From: Pelomonas paludis
GTDB taxonomy: Bacteria; Pseudomonadota; Gammaproteobacteria; Burkholderiales; Burkholderiaceae_C
Assembly: GCF_039872745.1 (NCBI RefSeq)
Contig: NZ_JBDPZD010000010.1
Span: 1 to 64,000, forward strand
Direction of reading: 5' to 3'
DNA: 64,000 nucleotides
In this document: positions 1 to 7,326 of the stretch, piece after piece
Position numbering within the stretch: position 1 is the first letter of the stretch
How the letters are laid out: the number at the start of each line of letters is the position of its first letter
Program-made: the position numbers and the translations under genes
The notes under the pieces: generated by a model
What the model saw: only the letters and a program-made list of their open reading frames with translations
What the model was told of the DNA's origin: nothing
Databases searched by the model: none

Positions 1-84
1 ATGGCGCCGCTCGGGTACGTCCCGCCAGCTGAGTTTGAAGCCAACTACCATCGTCAACGCGCTGGTCAGGCCGCGCCCGTCTGA
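1..84 (+). CDS. IS3-family transposase OrfB, C-terminal fragment
   Basis: The frame opening at base 1 reads LGYVPPAEFEANYHRQRAG and stops at 82-84. The pattern 'LGY-sPaeFE--Y' is the conserved tail of the DDE integrase-like OrfB of IS3 elements, in the stretch after the catalytic glutamate. Only 27 residues are visible. The ATG at base 1 is an internal methionine codon, not a start. The gene enters from the left edge and ends one base before the terminal inverted repeat, as usual in this family. Confidence 0.75.
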   Translation: MAPLGYVPPAEFEANYHRQRAGQAAPV

Positions 85-123
85 CTTAAACCAACGGGCC
101 TCCGCAATACCCGGGGCGCTTCA
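1..123 (+). mobile_element. 3' end of an IS3-family insertion sequence
   Basis: The first 84 bases encode the C-terminal tail of an IS3-type OrfB transposase, followed at once by a terminal inverted repeat (about 85-123). Read outward on the minus strand the repeat starts TGAAGCGCCCCGGGTATTGC, and IS3-family ends typically begin TGAa-cGCCCCGGG. The element joins a TIR-domain reading frame at 123/124. The other end and any target-site duplication lie outside the window, so the subgroup and intactness cannot be judged. Confidence 0.8.
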
Positions 124-316
124 TCGACGCGTCTTTCCAGTCGATGTACAGCTCGACCCCTTGCTCGGCGAGCAGCGCTTGCAACCCTTCCGCGAGCTTG
201 TCGTCACGGTGGCTATGGCAGAGGAATGCCGTCTTTTGCAGGCCGGCACGGACCTGCGACTTGAGAAGCGGTCGCCGCTGACCGGCCCGCAGTAGTTCAG
301 ATTGAGCGATTGCCAT
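124..316 (-). pseudogene. TIR-domain protein, cut by the IS3 element
   Basis: The 5' portion of a Toll/interleukin-1 receptor (TIR) domain gene. After a short basic N-terminus come KTAFLCHSHRDDKLAEGL and then VELYIDWKDASM. These correspond to the first beta strand and helix of bacterial TIR proteins that have this 'AFLCHSHkD' opening. At base 123 the frame enters the inverted repeat and stops about ten codons into the IS, so the rest of the domain, including the region where TIR NADases carry the catalytic glutamate, is separated or lost. Relatives are about 150-200 residues; about 64 native residues remain. Some such proteins act in antiphage or NAD-cleaving systems, but this family's role is not fixed. 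The gene is very probably inactive. Confidence 0.75.
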
Positions 317-342
317 CGGTTTGTTGTCCTATCCCTGCAGGC

Positions 343-371
343 ACAGTAGCCAAATGTCTACAGGCAGTCAA
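343..371 (-). promoter_or_regulatory. Sigma70-type promoter of the disrupted TIR gene
   Basis: On the minus strand TTGACT (366-371) is followed after 17 bases by TACTGT (343-348). This is a good -35 and a fair -10 at ideal spacing, placing the start of transcription about 20 bases before the TIR ATG at 316. The promoter looks intact although the gene is broken. Confidence 0.55.
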
Positions 372-449
372 TGCGGAGACATGCGGGCGGCAGTGGGCGG
401 GCTTCGCCTGGGCAGAATGCCGACAAACACAGCATGGAGGGAGGCTGAA

Positions 450-695
450 ATGGGTGAGTGGGTCCTGGTCCTGGCACTGAACATCGCTAGCGGCACGCCA
501 GGCGAAATCCGCGACGTGTCTCTTTCTACACTGGGTGGTTTCACGTCCAAGTCGACCTGCGAAGCTGCTGCCCAGACCATCGCGAGCCGCTCGGTCGCGG
601 TGGTCGGTCAAGCGCGCATGCAAGCTGGCATGCAGGGCAACGGCGGGAAGTCGATGCCCGTGCTGAACTACGAGTGCGTCTTCGTCAAGAAGTGA
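450..695 (+). CDS. Small hypothetical protein (81 aa)
   Basis: Not recognised. The ATG at 450 is chosen because a very strong Shine-Dalgarno (GGAGGGAGG at 436-444) sits 5 bases upstream; an earlier in-frame start at 321 has no such site. The protein begins with a hydrophobic stretch (WVLVLALNIA) and has two cysteines, one in a 'FTSKSTCEAAAQTI' segment and one near the end (NYECVFVKK). This resembles the many small uncharacterised betaproteobacterial proteins with a 'C-x-A ... Y-x-C' pattern. A polar C-terminus follows. No partner gene is evident: it sits between a broken TIR gene and a headless chemotaxis gene, in what looks like accessory DNA. Confidence 0.5.
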   Translation: MGEWVLVLALNIASGTPGEIRDVSLSTLGGFTSKSTCEAAAQTIASRSVAVVGQARMQAGMQGNGGKSMPVLNYECVFVKK

Positions 696-705
696 CCGGC
701 CCCAG

Positions 706-765
706 CCCGGCATTTCCGCAAATCCTGCTGAATGCGGAAGTTCCGCATCCAGCAGGAAAGCCGGG
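706..765. repeat. Near-perfect long palindrome downstream of the small gene
   Basis: The arms TCCTGCTGAATGCGGAA (723-739) and TTCCGCATCCAGCAGGA (741-757) pair over 17 bases with one mismatch and a single-base loop. CCCGGC (706-711) and GCCGGG (760-765) add an outer stem across a bulge. No T-tract follows, so it is not a classical terminator. It could be a REP-like element, a mobile-element remnant or a protein site. Confidence 0.6.
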
Positions 766-1112
766 ATTTGAGCGCCTGCACCGCCGGCGGCTCGAGAGCA
801 TCGCGGTAGCGGCGTGTCCCGACCATCGCCACGCCGCCTGGTTCCTGGTGCAGAAACTGACGGTCTGAGAAGCGCAGCTCAATTAAAACAATGAGTTATC
901 GACGACGCTGTTTGAAGAGCCACTGGTGCACGGTGCAGAAACTGGCGCCCTCGAGCCACCGCTTGAGACTGAGCCCAGCGACCTAACGGTCAAGCCAGGA
1001 GACGCCCCCAACGCGGCGCAATGTTCCGAATATCAATCAAGGGTTTGCACTTATCTCAGACCGTCGGTTTTGGCACTCAAACCAAGATCACCCCGAAACG
1101 GCACTGGCGCAA
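766..1112. other. Gene-free degenerate stretch
   Basis: I see no convincing gene. The 13-mer GGTGCAGAAACTG occurs twice (847-859 and 932-944). Just before 1113 the frame of the downstream chemotaxis gene stays open and reads like a transducer linker (ETALAQVAVNL), but no start or ribosome site is visible. This suggests eroded coding DNA or debris from an insertion. Confidence 0.4.
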
Positions 1113-1976
1113 GTGGCCGTGAACCTGCGCGCCATGATCCGCGACACGCGCGACGAGCTGGAGGCCTTCCGGGCGTTGGCCAACAGCCTGGCGGCAGACA
1201 GCCAGCAGTTGGAGTCACGCACCCTCAAACAGGCTGAGCAACTGGGCGCGGCCACCGCCAGTGTCGAGAGCATTGCCGAGACCACACGCAGCACGTCCAG
1301 CGAGGCCCATGCCGCGCGAGATCTGGCTGGCGAGCTGCGCCAGGTTTCTGACCAAAGCGCCCAGGTCGTGCACTCGGTAACGGACACCATGGGCGGCATC
1401 GCGCAGTCCTCGTCGCGGATTGGCGAGATCGTGCAACTGATCGACAGCATCGCGTTCCAGACCAATCTGCTGGCCCTGAACGCCGCAGTGGAGTCGGCTC
1501 GGGCGGGCGAGCATGGCAAGGGCTTTGCGGTGGTGGCGGGCGAGGTGCGCGCGCTGGCGCAGCGCAGCTCGGTGGCGGCGCGCGAGATCAAGAAGCTGAT
1601 CGACGAATCCTCGTCGCGCGTGGGCGTTGGCTTGGGACAGACGCAGCAGGCGCGGCAAAGCATTGACGCGACCCTCGCGCAGGTGGAAGCCTTCCGCGCC
1701 CGCGTGGACGACATCGACCGCCGCACGCAGGCGCAGCTTCAAGGCGTGTCCCAGGTGCTGGGTTCGATGTCCGAGATGGACCAGATCACGCAGCAGAACG
1801 CAGCCCTTGTGGAGGAGCTGGCGCGCTCGGCCCGCAGCATGCAGGGCGACACCGAGATCGTGGCAGATGCGCTGCGGCTCTTCAGGCTGGACGACGCCGA
1901 CACCCAGGCCATGCCGGACGCCGTGGATCTGCGCAAGGCCGCCAAGGCGCGTCGTGGCGACACCCACATCGACTGA
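1113..1976 (+). CDS. Methyl-accepting chemotaxis protein, N-terminally truncated
   Basis: This is the cytoplasmic signalling module of a chemotaxis transducer. It forms a long antiparallel coiled coil whose hairpin tip binds CheA and CheW at polar receptor arrays. The tip is clear at about residues 110-160: EIVQLIDSIAFQTNLLALNA, then VESARAGEHGKGFAVVAGEV. Flanking glutamine/glutamate-rich helices fit methylation segments. At 287 residues it lacks the periplasmic or PAS sensor, transmembrane helices and most of HAMP found in full transducers of 500-600 residues. The frame is open upstream without a ribosome site, so the GTG at 1113 is arbitrary. Most likely a 5'-truncated pseudogene next to a rearranged border; a soluble short transducer is possible but less likely. 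Confidence 0.65.
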   Translation: MAVNLRAMIRDTRDELEAFRALANSLAADSQQLESRTLKQAEQLGAATASVESIAETTRSTSSEAHAARDLAGELRQVSDQSAQVVHSVTDTMGGIAQSSSRIGEIVQLIDSIAFQTNLLALNAAVESARAGEHGKGFAVVAGEVRALAQRSSVAAREIKKLIDESSSRVGVGLGQTQQARQSIDATLAQVEAFRARVDDIDRRTQAQLQGVSQVLGSMSEMDQITQQNAALVEELARSARSMQGDTEIVADALRLFRLDDADTQAMPDAVDLRKAAKARRGDTHID

Positions 1977-2056
1977 AGGGTCGTGTCGCCTTAGCAGCAG
2001 CGGAGCGCCCGGCGCCCGCCCTACAGTGCCGCCCTCCCCTGGCTTCGCTCACGTCC

Positions 2057-2584
2057 ATGTCTGACGACACCTTGCAACGCTGGCTTGCTGAAGAGGCCGA
2101 GGTCCGGCAACGGCTGCAAACCGAAACGGGCCTGGCAACACGCAGCCAGATCGAGGGCCTGACCGGCCTGCAACAGATGCAGGCCATGCTGTCGGGCCAG
2201 ATTCCGGCGCCGCCGATTTCGCAGACGCTGGATTTCACCCTGGTGTCGGTGCGCGATGGCGAGGCGGTGTTCCAGGGCCGGCCGCTGTTCCGGCACTACA
2301 ACCCCTTGGGCACCGTGCATGGCGGCTGGTTTGCCACCTTGCTGGACTCGGCCCTGGGCTGCGCTGTGCACACCACCATGCCGGTGGGCCGGGCTTACAC
2401 GACGCTCGAGTTCAAGGTGAACCTGGTGCGTGCGCTGACCGAGAAGGTGCCTGCAGTACGTGCCGTGGGCCGAGTACTGCACACGGGGCGCCAAGTGTCC
2501 ACCGCCGAGGCCAATCTGGTGGGGCACGACGGCACGCTCTACGCGCACGCCAGCACCACCTGCATCGTGTTCGACGCGAGGTGA
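2057..2584 (+). CDS. PaaI-family hotdog thioesterase
   Basis: A single hotdog-fold acyl-CoA thioesterase of 175 residues. The core runs from about residue 55 to the end. The hallmark NPLGTVHGGWFATLLDSALG is the PaaI/YbgC-like active-site helix 'N--G-vHGG---tl-D-a', where the backbone and Asp/Asn polarise water for thioester hydrolysis. A later segment (RAYTTLEFKVNLVRALTEKV) matches the usual 'v-l-inflrp' strand. The N-terminal 45 residues are helical and variable. It lies alone on the plus strand and converges on eda. The substrate cannot be told from sequence; aromatic or medium-chain acyl-CoA is usual for the family. Confidence 0.85.
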   Translation: MSDDTLQRWLAEEAEVRQRLQTETGLATRSQIEGLTGLQQMQAMLSGQIPAPPISQTLDFTLVSVRDGEAVFQGRPLFRHYNPLGTVHGGWFATLLDSALGCAVHTTMPVGRAYTTLEFKVNLVRALTEKVPAVRAVGRVLHTGRQVSTAEANLVGHDGTLYAHASTTCIVFDAR

Positions 2585-2632
2585 CTAGAGCCCCCGGCTG
2601 GGCGGGTACGCCCGACCGCCCCCCGAGGGGGC

Positions 2633-2667
2633 GAGGCTGATCGCGACATGGAGTCACGCTCAGCCTC
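2633..2667. repeat. Imperfect hairpin between convergent genes
   Basis: GAGGCTGATCGCGAC (2633-2647) and GTCACGCTCAGCCTC (2653-2667) pair at 13 of 15 positions around a 5-base loop, midway between the thioesterase and eda stops. There is no T-tract. The following GC palindromic text (CTTGGGGCGGCCCGGCG, about 2689-2705) resembles intergenic repeats common in Comamonadaceae-type genomes. It probably acts as a two-way transcription block or dispersed repeat. Confidence 0.45.
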
Positions 2668-2721
2668 AAGCGGGCCGGCTTGGGGCGGCCCGGCGCTCGG
2701 CCGGCTAGAGCCGCACAGGTT

Positions 2722-3342
2722 TCAGCGCAGCGCGGCTGCCTCGGCGGCCAGGCGGGTGATGCGGACCCAGTCCTTGGCGTCCACCGCGTCCTGCGGCGTC
2801 AGCCAGGAGCCCCCACAGACCTTGACGTTGGGCAGCTTCAGGAACTGCGGTGCGGTCTCCAGCGAGATACCGCCGGTCGGGCAGAAGGCTACGTCGGGGA
2901 AGGGCCCCGACAGCGCCTTGAGCAGGTTCACACCCCCCACGGCCACGGCCGGGAAGAGCTTGAGGAAGCCGTAGCCAGCGTCGTTGGCCATCATCACCTC
3001 GGAGGCCGTCGAGACGCCGGGCAGCAGGGGCAAGCCCTCGGCCTTGCAGGCATCGGACAAGGCCTCGGTAAAGCCGGGGCTGACCGCGAACTGGCAGCCG
3101 GCGGCCTTGGCATTGCGGGCATCCTGGGCCGTGCGCAACGTGCCGGCACCGACGATGGCGCCCGGCACCTTGGACATGGCTTCCATGGCCTTGAGCGCGA
3201 CCGGGGTGCGCAGCGTCACTTCCAGCACGCGCACGCCGCCGGCCACCAAGGCTTCAGCCATGGGCACGGCATCTTCCAGTCGTTGGATGACGATCACCGG
3301 AATGACGGGACCGTGCTCAGCCAGGGATCGCGTATCGAGCAT
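2722..3342 (-). CDS. eda: 2-dehydro-3-deoxyphosphogluconate aldolase
   Basis: The KDPG aldolase that splits 2-keto-3-deoxy-6-phosphogluconate into pyruvate and glyceraldehyde 3-phosphate, the last step of the cytosolic Entner-Doudoroff pathway. At 206 residues it has normal family length. Class I aldolase features are present: GAGTLRTAQDA, the FAVSPGFTE loop, and YGFLKLFPA, whose lysine (about residue 138) forms the Schiff base. PTGGIS supplies the phosphate-binding loop. It follows edd on the same strand after 51 bases and is probably cotranscribed with it from the promoter upstream of edd. Regulation by HexR is inferred from the operator there. Confidence 0.96.
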   Translation of the reverse strand: MLDTRSLAEHGPVIPVIVIQRLEDAVPMAEALVAGGVRVLEVTLRTPVALKAMEAMSKVPGAIVGAGTLRTAQDARNAKAAGCQFAVSPGFTEALSDACKAEGLPLLPGVSTASEVMMANDAGYGFLKLFPAVAVGGVNLLKALSGPFPDVAFCPTGGISLETAPQFLKLPNVKVCGGSWLTPQDAVDAKDWVRITRLAAEAAALR

Positions 3343-3393
3343 TGAAAACCTCTGCAGAGTTCGAAGGGGAGGCGGGCGGTGCGTCGCCGCGTC

Positions 3394-5223
3394 TCAGATC
3401 CAGGTGCAGGCGCCCTCTTCCGCGCTCAGCACATTGCGCCGCATGCCGGCAAACAGCTCACGGCCCAGGCCGTGCGCATTTTCGTCGGCCTCGCGGGGGT
3501 CGATGGTGGCGGCCGGACGTGCGGCCCACTCAGCGGCATCGACCTTGGCGATGAGTTCGCCGGTGACGGCGTCAAGCCGAATGATGTCGCCATCACGCAC
3601 CTTGGCCAGCGGCCCGCCGGCCAGGGCCTCCGGGCTGACGTGGATGGCTGCCGGCACCTTGCCCGAGGCGCCACTCATGCGGCCGTCGGTCACCAAGGCG
3701 ACCTTGAAGCCCTTGCCCTGCAGCACGCCGAGCGGCGGCGTGAGCTTGTGCAACTCGGGCATGCCGTTGGAGTGCGGGCCCTGGAAGCGCAAGACCACGA
3801 CCACGTCCTGCTCCAACTCGCCGGCGTTGAAGGCCGCCAGCATGGCTTCCTGCGTGGTGAAGACGCGCGCCGGGGCCTCGACGACATGGCGGTCTTCCGG
3901 CACGGCCGAGACCTTGATGACGGCACGGCCGAGGTTGCCCTGCAGCAGCTTGAGGCCGCCGCTGGTGCTGAAGGGCGCCGTGGCGGGCCGCAGCACGCCA
4001 TCGTCGGTGCTGGTGGCGGGCAGGTCTTCGCGCTCCACGCTGCCGTTGGCGGCCACGCGGGCGGGAACGCGGGTGTAGGCGCGCAGCGAATCCCCGCCCA
4101 CGGCCAGCACGTCTTCGTGCATCAGGCCAGCGTCCAGCAGCTCACGGATGACATAGCCCGGGCCACCTGCGGCCTGGAACTGGTTCACGTCGGCCGAGCC
4201 ATTGGGGTAGACGCGAGCCAGCAACGGCACGGCGCCCGACAGCTCGGAGAAGTCACTCCAGTCAATCAGGATGCCTGCCGCGCGGGCCACAGCCACCCAG
4301 TGGATCAAATGATTGGTCGAGCCGCCGGTGGCGAGCAAGGCCACCATGGCATTCACGATGCAGCGCTCGTCCACCACCTTGCCGATGGGCTTGGCGGGCT
4401 GGCCTTCGATGCGGCCCGAGATGGCCAGCGCAGTGGCCACAGCCTCGCGGGTCAGGGCGTCGCGCAGTTCGGCATGTGGGTGCACGAAGGCGCTGCCAGG
4501 GGTGTGCAGGCCCATGGCCTCCAGCAGCATCTGATTGCTGTTGGCGGTGCCGTAGAAGGTGCAGGTGCCTGCACCGTGGTACGCGGCGGATTCCGACTTC
4601 AGCAGTTCCTCGCGGCCCACCTTGCCTTGCGCATACAGCTCGCGCACCTTGGCCTTGTCGGCATTGCTGATGCCCGTGCTCATCGGGCCTGCAGGCACGA
4701 AGACGCAAGGCAGATGCCCGAAGTGCAGCGCGCCGATCAGCAGGCCGGGGACGATCTTGTCGCAGATGCCGAGCAGCAGCGCTGCGTCATAGACATCATG
4801 GGTCAGCGCCACGGCGGTGCTCATGGCAATGGTGTCGCGCGAGAACAGGCTCAGCTCCATGCCCGGCAGGCCCTGGGTGATGCCGTCGCACATCGCGGGC
4901 ACACCGCCTGCAACCTGCACCGTGGCGCCCAGGCGCGCAGCCTCGGCGCGGATCAGGCCGGGATAGGTCTCGTAGGGTTGGTGGGCCGACAGCATGTCGT
5001 TGTAGGCCGTGACCACACCCAGGTGGGGCGACCGCTCGGCCACCACCTTGAACTTGTCGTTGCTCGGTAAAGCAGCAATCGCGTGCGCCACGTTGGCGCA
5101 GCCCATGCGCTCCATGCCTCGACGGCGCCCGCCAAACTTGGCCAGACGCTCCAGATAGGCTTCACGCGTCGCGGCGCTGCGGGCGCGAATGCGGTCCGTG
5201 ACGGCTTTCAAGATGGCGGTCAT
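3394..5223 (-). CDS. edd: Phosphogluconate dehydratase
   Basis: 6-Phosphogluconate dehydratase, the iron-sulfur enzyme that makes KDPG from 6-phosphogluconate at the entry of the Entner-Doudoroff pathway. It has 609 residues, the usual length for Edd in the IlvD/Edd family. Conserved segments are seen throughout: TAYNDMLSAHQPYETYP, the CDGITQG and GICDKIVPGLL cysteine motifs expected to hold the cluster, GGSTNHLIHW, and VTDGRMSGASGKVPAAIHV near the C-terminus. It is the first gene of an edd-eda unit. Upstream lies a 15-base HexR-like palindrome overlapping the likely -10 region, so expression is probably released when the pathway intermediate binds HexR. Confidence 0.96.
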   Translation of the reverse strand: MTAILKAVTDRIRARSAATREAYLERLAKFGGRRRGMERMGCANVAHAIAALPSNDKFKVVAERSPHLGVVTAYNDMLSAHQPYETYPGLIRAEAARLGATVQVAGGVPAMCDGITQGLPGMELSLFSRDTIAMSTAVALTHDVYDAALLLGICDKIVPGLLIGALHFGHLPCVFVPAGPMSTGISNADKAKVRELYAQGKVGREELLKSESAAYHGAGTCTFYGTANSNQMLLEAMGLHTPGSAFVHPHAELRDALTREAVATALAISGRIEGQPAKPIGKVVDERCIVNAMVALLATGGSTNHLIHWVAVARAAGILIDWSDFSELSGAVPLLARVYPNGSADVNQFQAAGGPGYVIRELLDAGLMHEDVLAVGGDSLRAYTRVPARVAANGSVEREDLPATSTDDGVLRPATAPFSTSGGLKLLQGNLGRAVIKVSAVPEDRHVVEAPARVFTTQEAMLAAFNAGELEQDVVVVLRFQGPHSNGMPELHKLTPPLGVLQGKGFKVALVTDGRMSGASGKVPAAIHVSPEALAGGPLAKVRDGDIIRLDAVTGELIAKVDAAEWAARPAATIDPREADENAHGLGRELFAGMRRNVLSAEEGACTWI

Positions 5224-5255
5224 GCGGCGCTCCTGTAACCAAAGTCAGAAATCGA

Positions 5256-5270
5256 AGTAACCATATTACA
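5256..5270 (-). promoter_or_regulatory. Candidate HexR operator upstream of edd
   Basis: On the minus strand the sequence is TGTAATATGGTTACT. HexR sites follow a 15-base pattern close to TGTARTNNNAYTACA. The first half matches fully and the second partly. It ends about 33 bases before the edd start and contains a TAATAT that could serve as -10, so bound HexR would block transcription. A better site occurs beside glk and the hexR fusion gene at 46135-46149. Confidence 0.5.
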
Positions 5271-5345
5271 TTCGCACCCTGGCCACTGGGTTACCAGCGG
5301 GGTACTGCCCAGCGCAGGCGCGATGCGCCTGACAATTTCGGCACG

Positions 5346-5936
5346 ATGTTGCTCGACCCGACCCGCAGCCAACACCTGCTGCTGCGCACGCTGCGGGAGT
5401 GGAATCAGGCGCAGACCGACCTCTGGCTGTTTGCCTACGGCTCGTTGATCTGGCGCCCGGATTTTGAGCCCGCCGAGCGCCGTCCGGCCAGGGTGGCGGG
5501 CTTTCATCGCTGCCTGAAGATGCGCTCCCGCACCAACCGCGGCACGCCCGCTGAGCCAGGTTTGGTACTGGCCCTGGTATCGGGCGGCAGTTGCCGGGGC
5601 CTGGCCTACCGGGTGCCGCGCGATCAAGGCGCGGAGCTGCTGGCCCGACTCTGGCTGCGCGAGATGCCGAACGGTGTCTATGAGCCCCGCTGGCTGGCGT
5701 GCAGCACCCCAGCCGGCCAGGTGCGGGCGCTGGCATTCACGCTGCCTCGGTCGAGCCCGAGTTGGACGGGGGAGCTGACCGACTCCGAGCTGCTGCACAT
5801 CCTGCGCCACGCACGGGGCCGCTACGGCACCACGCTGGACTACGTCGAGCGCACCGTTGCCGGGCTGCAAGCCGTGGGCATCCGGGACCATGAGTTGGAG
5901 CGCATCCTGCGGCTGGCCCGGCACCACGGGCTCTGA
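5346..5936 (+). CDS. ChaC-like gamma-glutamylcyclotransferase
   Basis: A 196-residue protein of the ChaC family, which releases 5-oxoproline from glutathione in the cytosol. The substrate-binding signature is seen at about residues 29-40 (LFAYGSLIWRPDF). It is followed by RVAGFHRCLKMRSRTNRGTP, matching the conserved 'GyhRsFc--s-~~RGt-~~PG' segment, and by LREMPNGVYEPRWL, the region expected to carry the catalytic glutamate. It is divergent from edd and convergent with the MobA-like gene, so it is probably transcribed alone. Family assignment is firm. Glutathione as substrate rests on homology. Confidence 0.85.
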   Translation: MLLDPTRSQHLLLRTLREWNQAQTDLWLFAYGSLIWRPDFEPAERRPARVAGFHRCLKMRSRTNRGTPAEPGLVLALVSGGSCRGLAYRVPRDQGAELLARLWLREMPNGVYEPRWLACSTPAGQVRALAFTLPRSSPSWTGELTDSELLHILRHARGRYGTTLDYVERTVAGLQAVGIRDHELERILRLARHHGL

Positions 5937-5945
5937 GTGCTGCGC

Positions 5946-6569
5946 TCAGCCCGCGCTTGAACACGGCGCCGCGGCAAGGCGCGAGAAGTCGTCCTGGGTG
6001 TCCACGTCGAAAAGCACGCCGGGGTCGTCAACCGGGAGGCCCTGCGCGCCAAATCGTGCGACCACGCGGCGCGCGCCTTCGTCGCCTTCGAGCGCGAGCA
6101 GCTCGGAGAACATTTCGGTGCCAAAGCCCACCGGATGGCCCTGCCGGCCACGGTACTCGGCAAAGCAGACCGGGTAGCGTGCCAAGCCATCGGCCACGGC
6201 CACCATGGTGGCGGGTTGCACCAGGGGCATGTCGCCCGGAAGGATCAACCAGCCGTCGGCGTCACCCGCCGCCGCCACGCCGGCCGCGATGGAATGGCCC
6301 ATGCCTTGCGGCACAGCGTGCCCGCGCGCGTCCGTGGCCGGCAGCACGACGAGGTCGCGCCGGGCTACCCACCGCTGCACCACGGGTTCGATCAACTGGC
6401 TGGCCACCACCACCACCCGCAGCTGCGACTCCAGCGCGTGCCGCAGCGTGCGCGACAGGACGGTATCGCCTGCATCCGAAATGGGCTGCATCAGCTTGTG
6501 CTCGTGGCCTTTGAACCGATGCCCGTGACCTGCTGCTAACAGCACAATGGCGCGGTTTCCCTGGGTCAT
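5946..6569 (-). CDS. MobA-like NTP transferase
   Basis: A 207-residue nucleotidyltransferase of the MobA/MocA type with one Rossmann-like domain. The N-terminal IVLLAAGHGHRFKGHEHKLM is the NTP-binding 'LAAG-s-RmG--K' motif with a slightly enlarged loop. DADGWLILPGDMPLV carries the metal-binding aspartate, and GRQGHPVGFG is the usual 'r-GhPv-f' segment. MocA members cytidylylate the molybdopterin cofactor; others act on unrelated substrates. No molybdenum enzyme or cofactor gene is nearby, so the substrate is open. It converges tightly on the ChaC-like gene (9 bases between stops). Confidence 0.75.
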   Translation of the reverse strand: MTQGNRAIVLLAAGHGHRFKGHEHKLMQPISDAGDTVLSRTLRHALESQLRVVVVASQLIEPVVQRWVARRDLVVLPATDARGHAVPQGMGHSIAAGVAAAGDADGWLILPGDMPLVQPATMVAVADGLARYPVCFAEYRGRQGHPVGFGTEMFSELLALEGDEGARRVVARFGAQGLPVDDPGVLFDVDTQDDFSRLAAAPCSSAG

Positions 6570-6686
6570 GCTTCACCTCACCGGCTTGCGCCGGGCCTGC
6601 CTCTTCGGAGGGAGCATCGGCTGGCGGCCCTGCAAAGTTAACTGGGATGTGTACTTAGGGTGTCGCCCGTCCCTGATACTGGCCCC

Positions 6687-7325
6687 ATGAGCCGCCTGTC
6701 TGACTTCCGGAAAAATTACCAATGGGGTGAATTGGACGAGGCCGATGCCGCGAAAAGCCCCCTGCCCTTCTTCCAGCGCTGGCTGGACGAAGCCATTGCG
6801 CACGACGTGCCCGAGCCCACGGCGATGACGCTGGCCACCGTCGGTGCCGACGGCCGCCCCTCGACCCGCGTGGTGCTGCTGAAGGACTGCGATGAACGTG
6901 GCCTGGTCTGGTACACGAACTACCAAAGCCGCAAAGGCCGCGAATTGGCCGAACATCCGTTTGCGGCGCTGCAGTTCCATTGGGTCGAGATGGAGCGCGT
7001 GGTGCGCATCGAAGGGCGCGTGAGCCGCGTGGAGCGCGCGGAGTCCGAGGCCTACTACCAGAGCCGGCCGCTGGACTCACGCCTGGGCGCCTGGGCCTCG
7101 CCGCAGAGCGAAGTCATCAGCTCCCGCGCCGTGCTGGTGGCCAATGCGGCCAAGGCCGCCGCCACGCACGGGCTGCACCCGCCCTGCCCGCCGCATTGGG
7201 GTGGCTACCGGCTGGAGCCAGACCGCTTCGAGTTCTGGCAAGGGCGCCGCTCGCGCCTGCATGACCGACTGGTCTACCGCTTCACGCCCGAGCAAGGCTG
7301 GCGGCTAGAGCGACTCGCACCTTGA
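6687..7325 (+). CDS. pdxH: Pyridoxamine 5'-phosphate oxidase
   Basis: The FMN-dependent oxidase that converts pyridoxine or pyridoxamine 5'-phosphate to PLP, the last step and salvage step of vitamin B6 metabolism. The ATG at 6687 (MSRLSDFRKNYQWGELDE) gives 212 residues, matching the family. A GTG at 6660 would add nine residues without homology. Conserved parts include TRVVLLKDCDERGLVWYTNY, SRKGRELAEHPFAALQFHW for FMN binding, SRPLDSRLGAWASPQS, and the C-terminal RLHDRLVYR...RLAP, with the arginine and proline at the dimer active site. It is monocistronic, facing the DUF3299 gene end to end. Confidence 0.95.
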   Translation: MSRLSDFRKNYQWGELDEADAAKSPLPFFQRWLDEAIAHDVPEPTAMTLATVGADGRPSTRVVLLKDCDERGLVWYTNYQSRKGRELAEHPFAALQFHWVEMERVVRIEGRVSRVERAESEAYYQSRPLDSRLGAWASPQSEVISSRAVLVANAAKAAATHGLHPPCPPHWGGYRLEPDRFEFWQGRRSRLHDRLVYRFTPEQGWRLERLAP

Positions 7326-7326
7326 A

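Noticed and set aside
847..944. Direct repeat GGTGCAGAAACTG (two copies, 72 bases apart) as an attachment site
   Set aside because: There is no integrase, no tRNA and no cargo between the copies, and 13 bases is too little evidence for an att pair.
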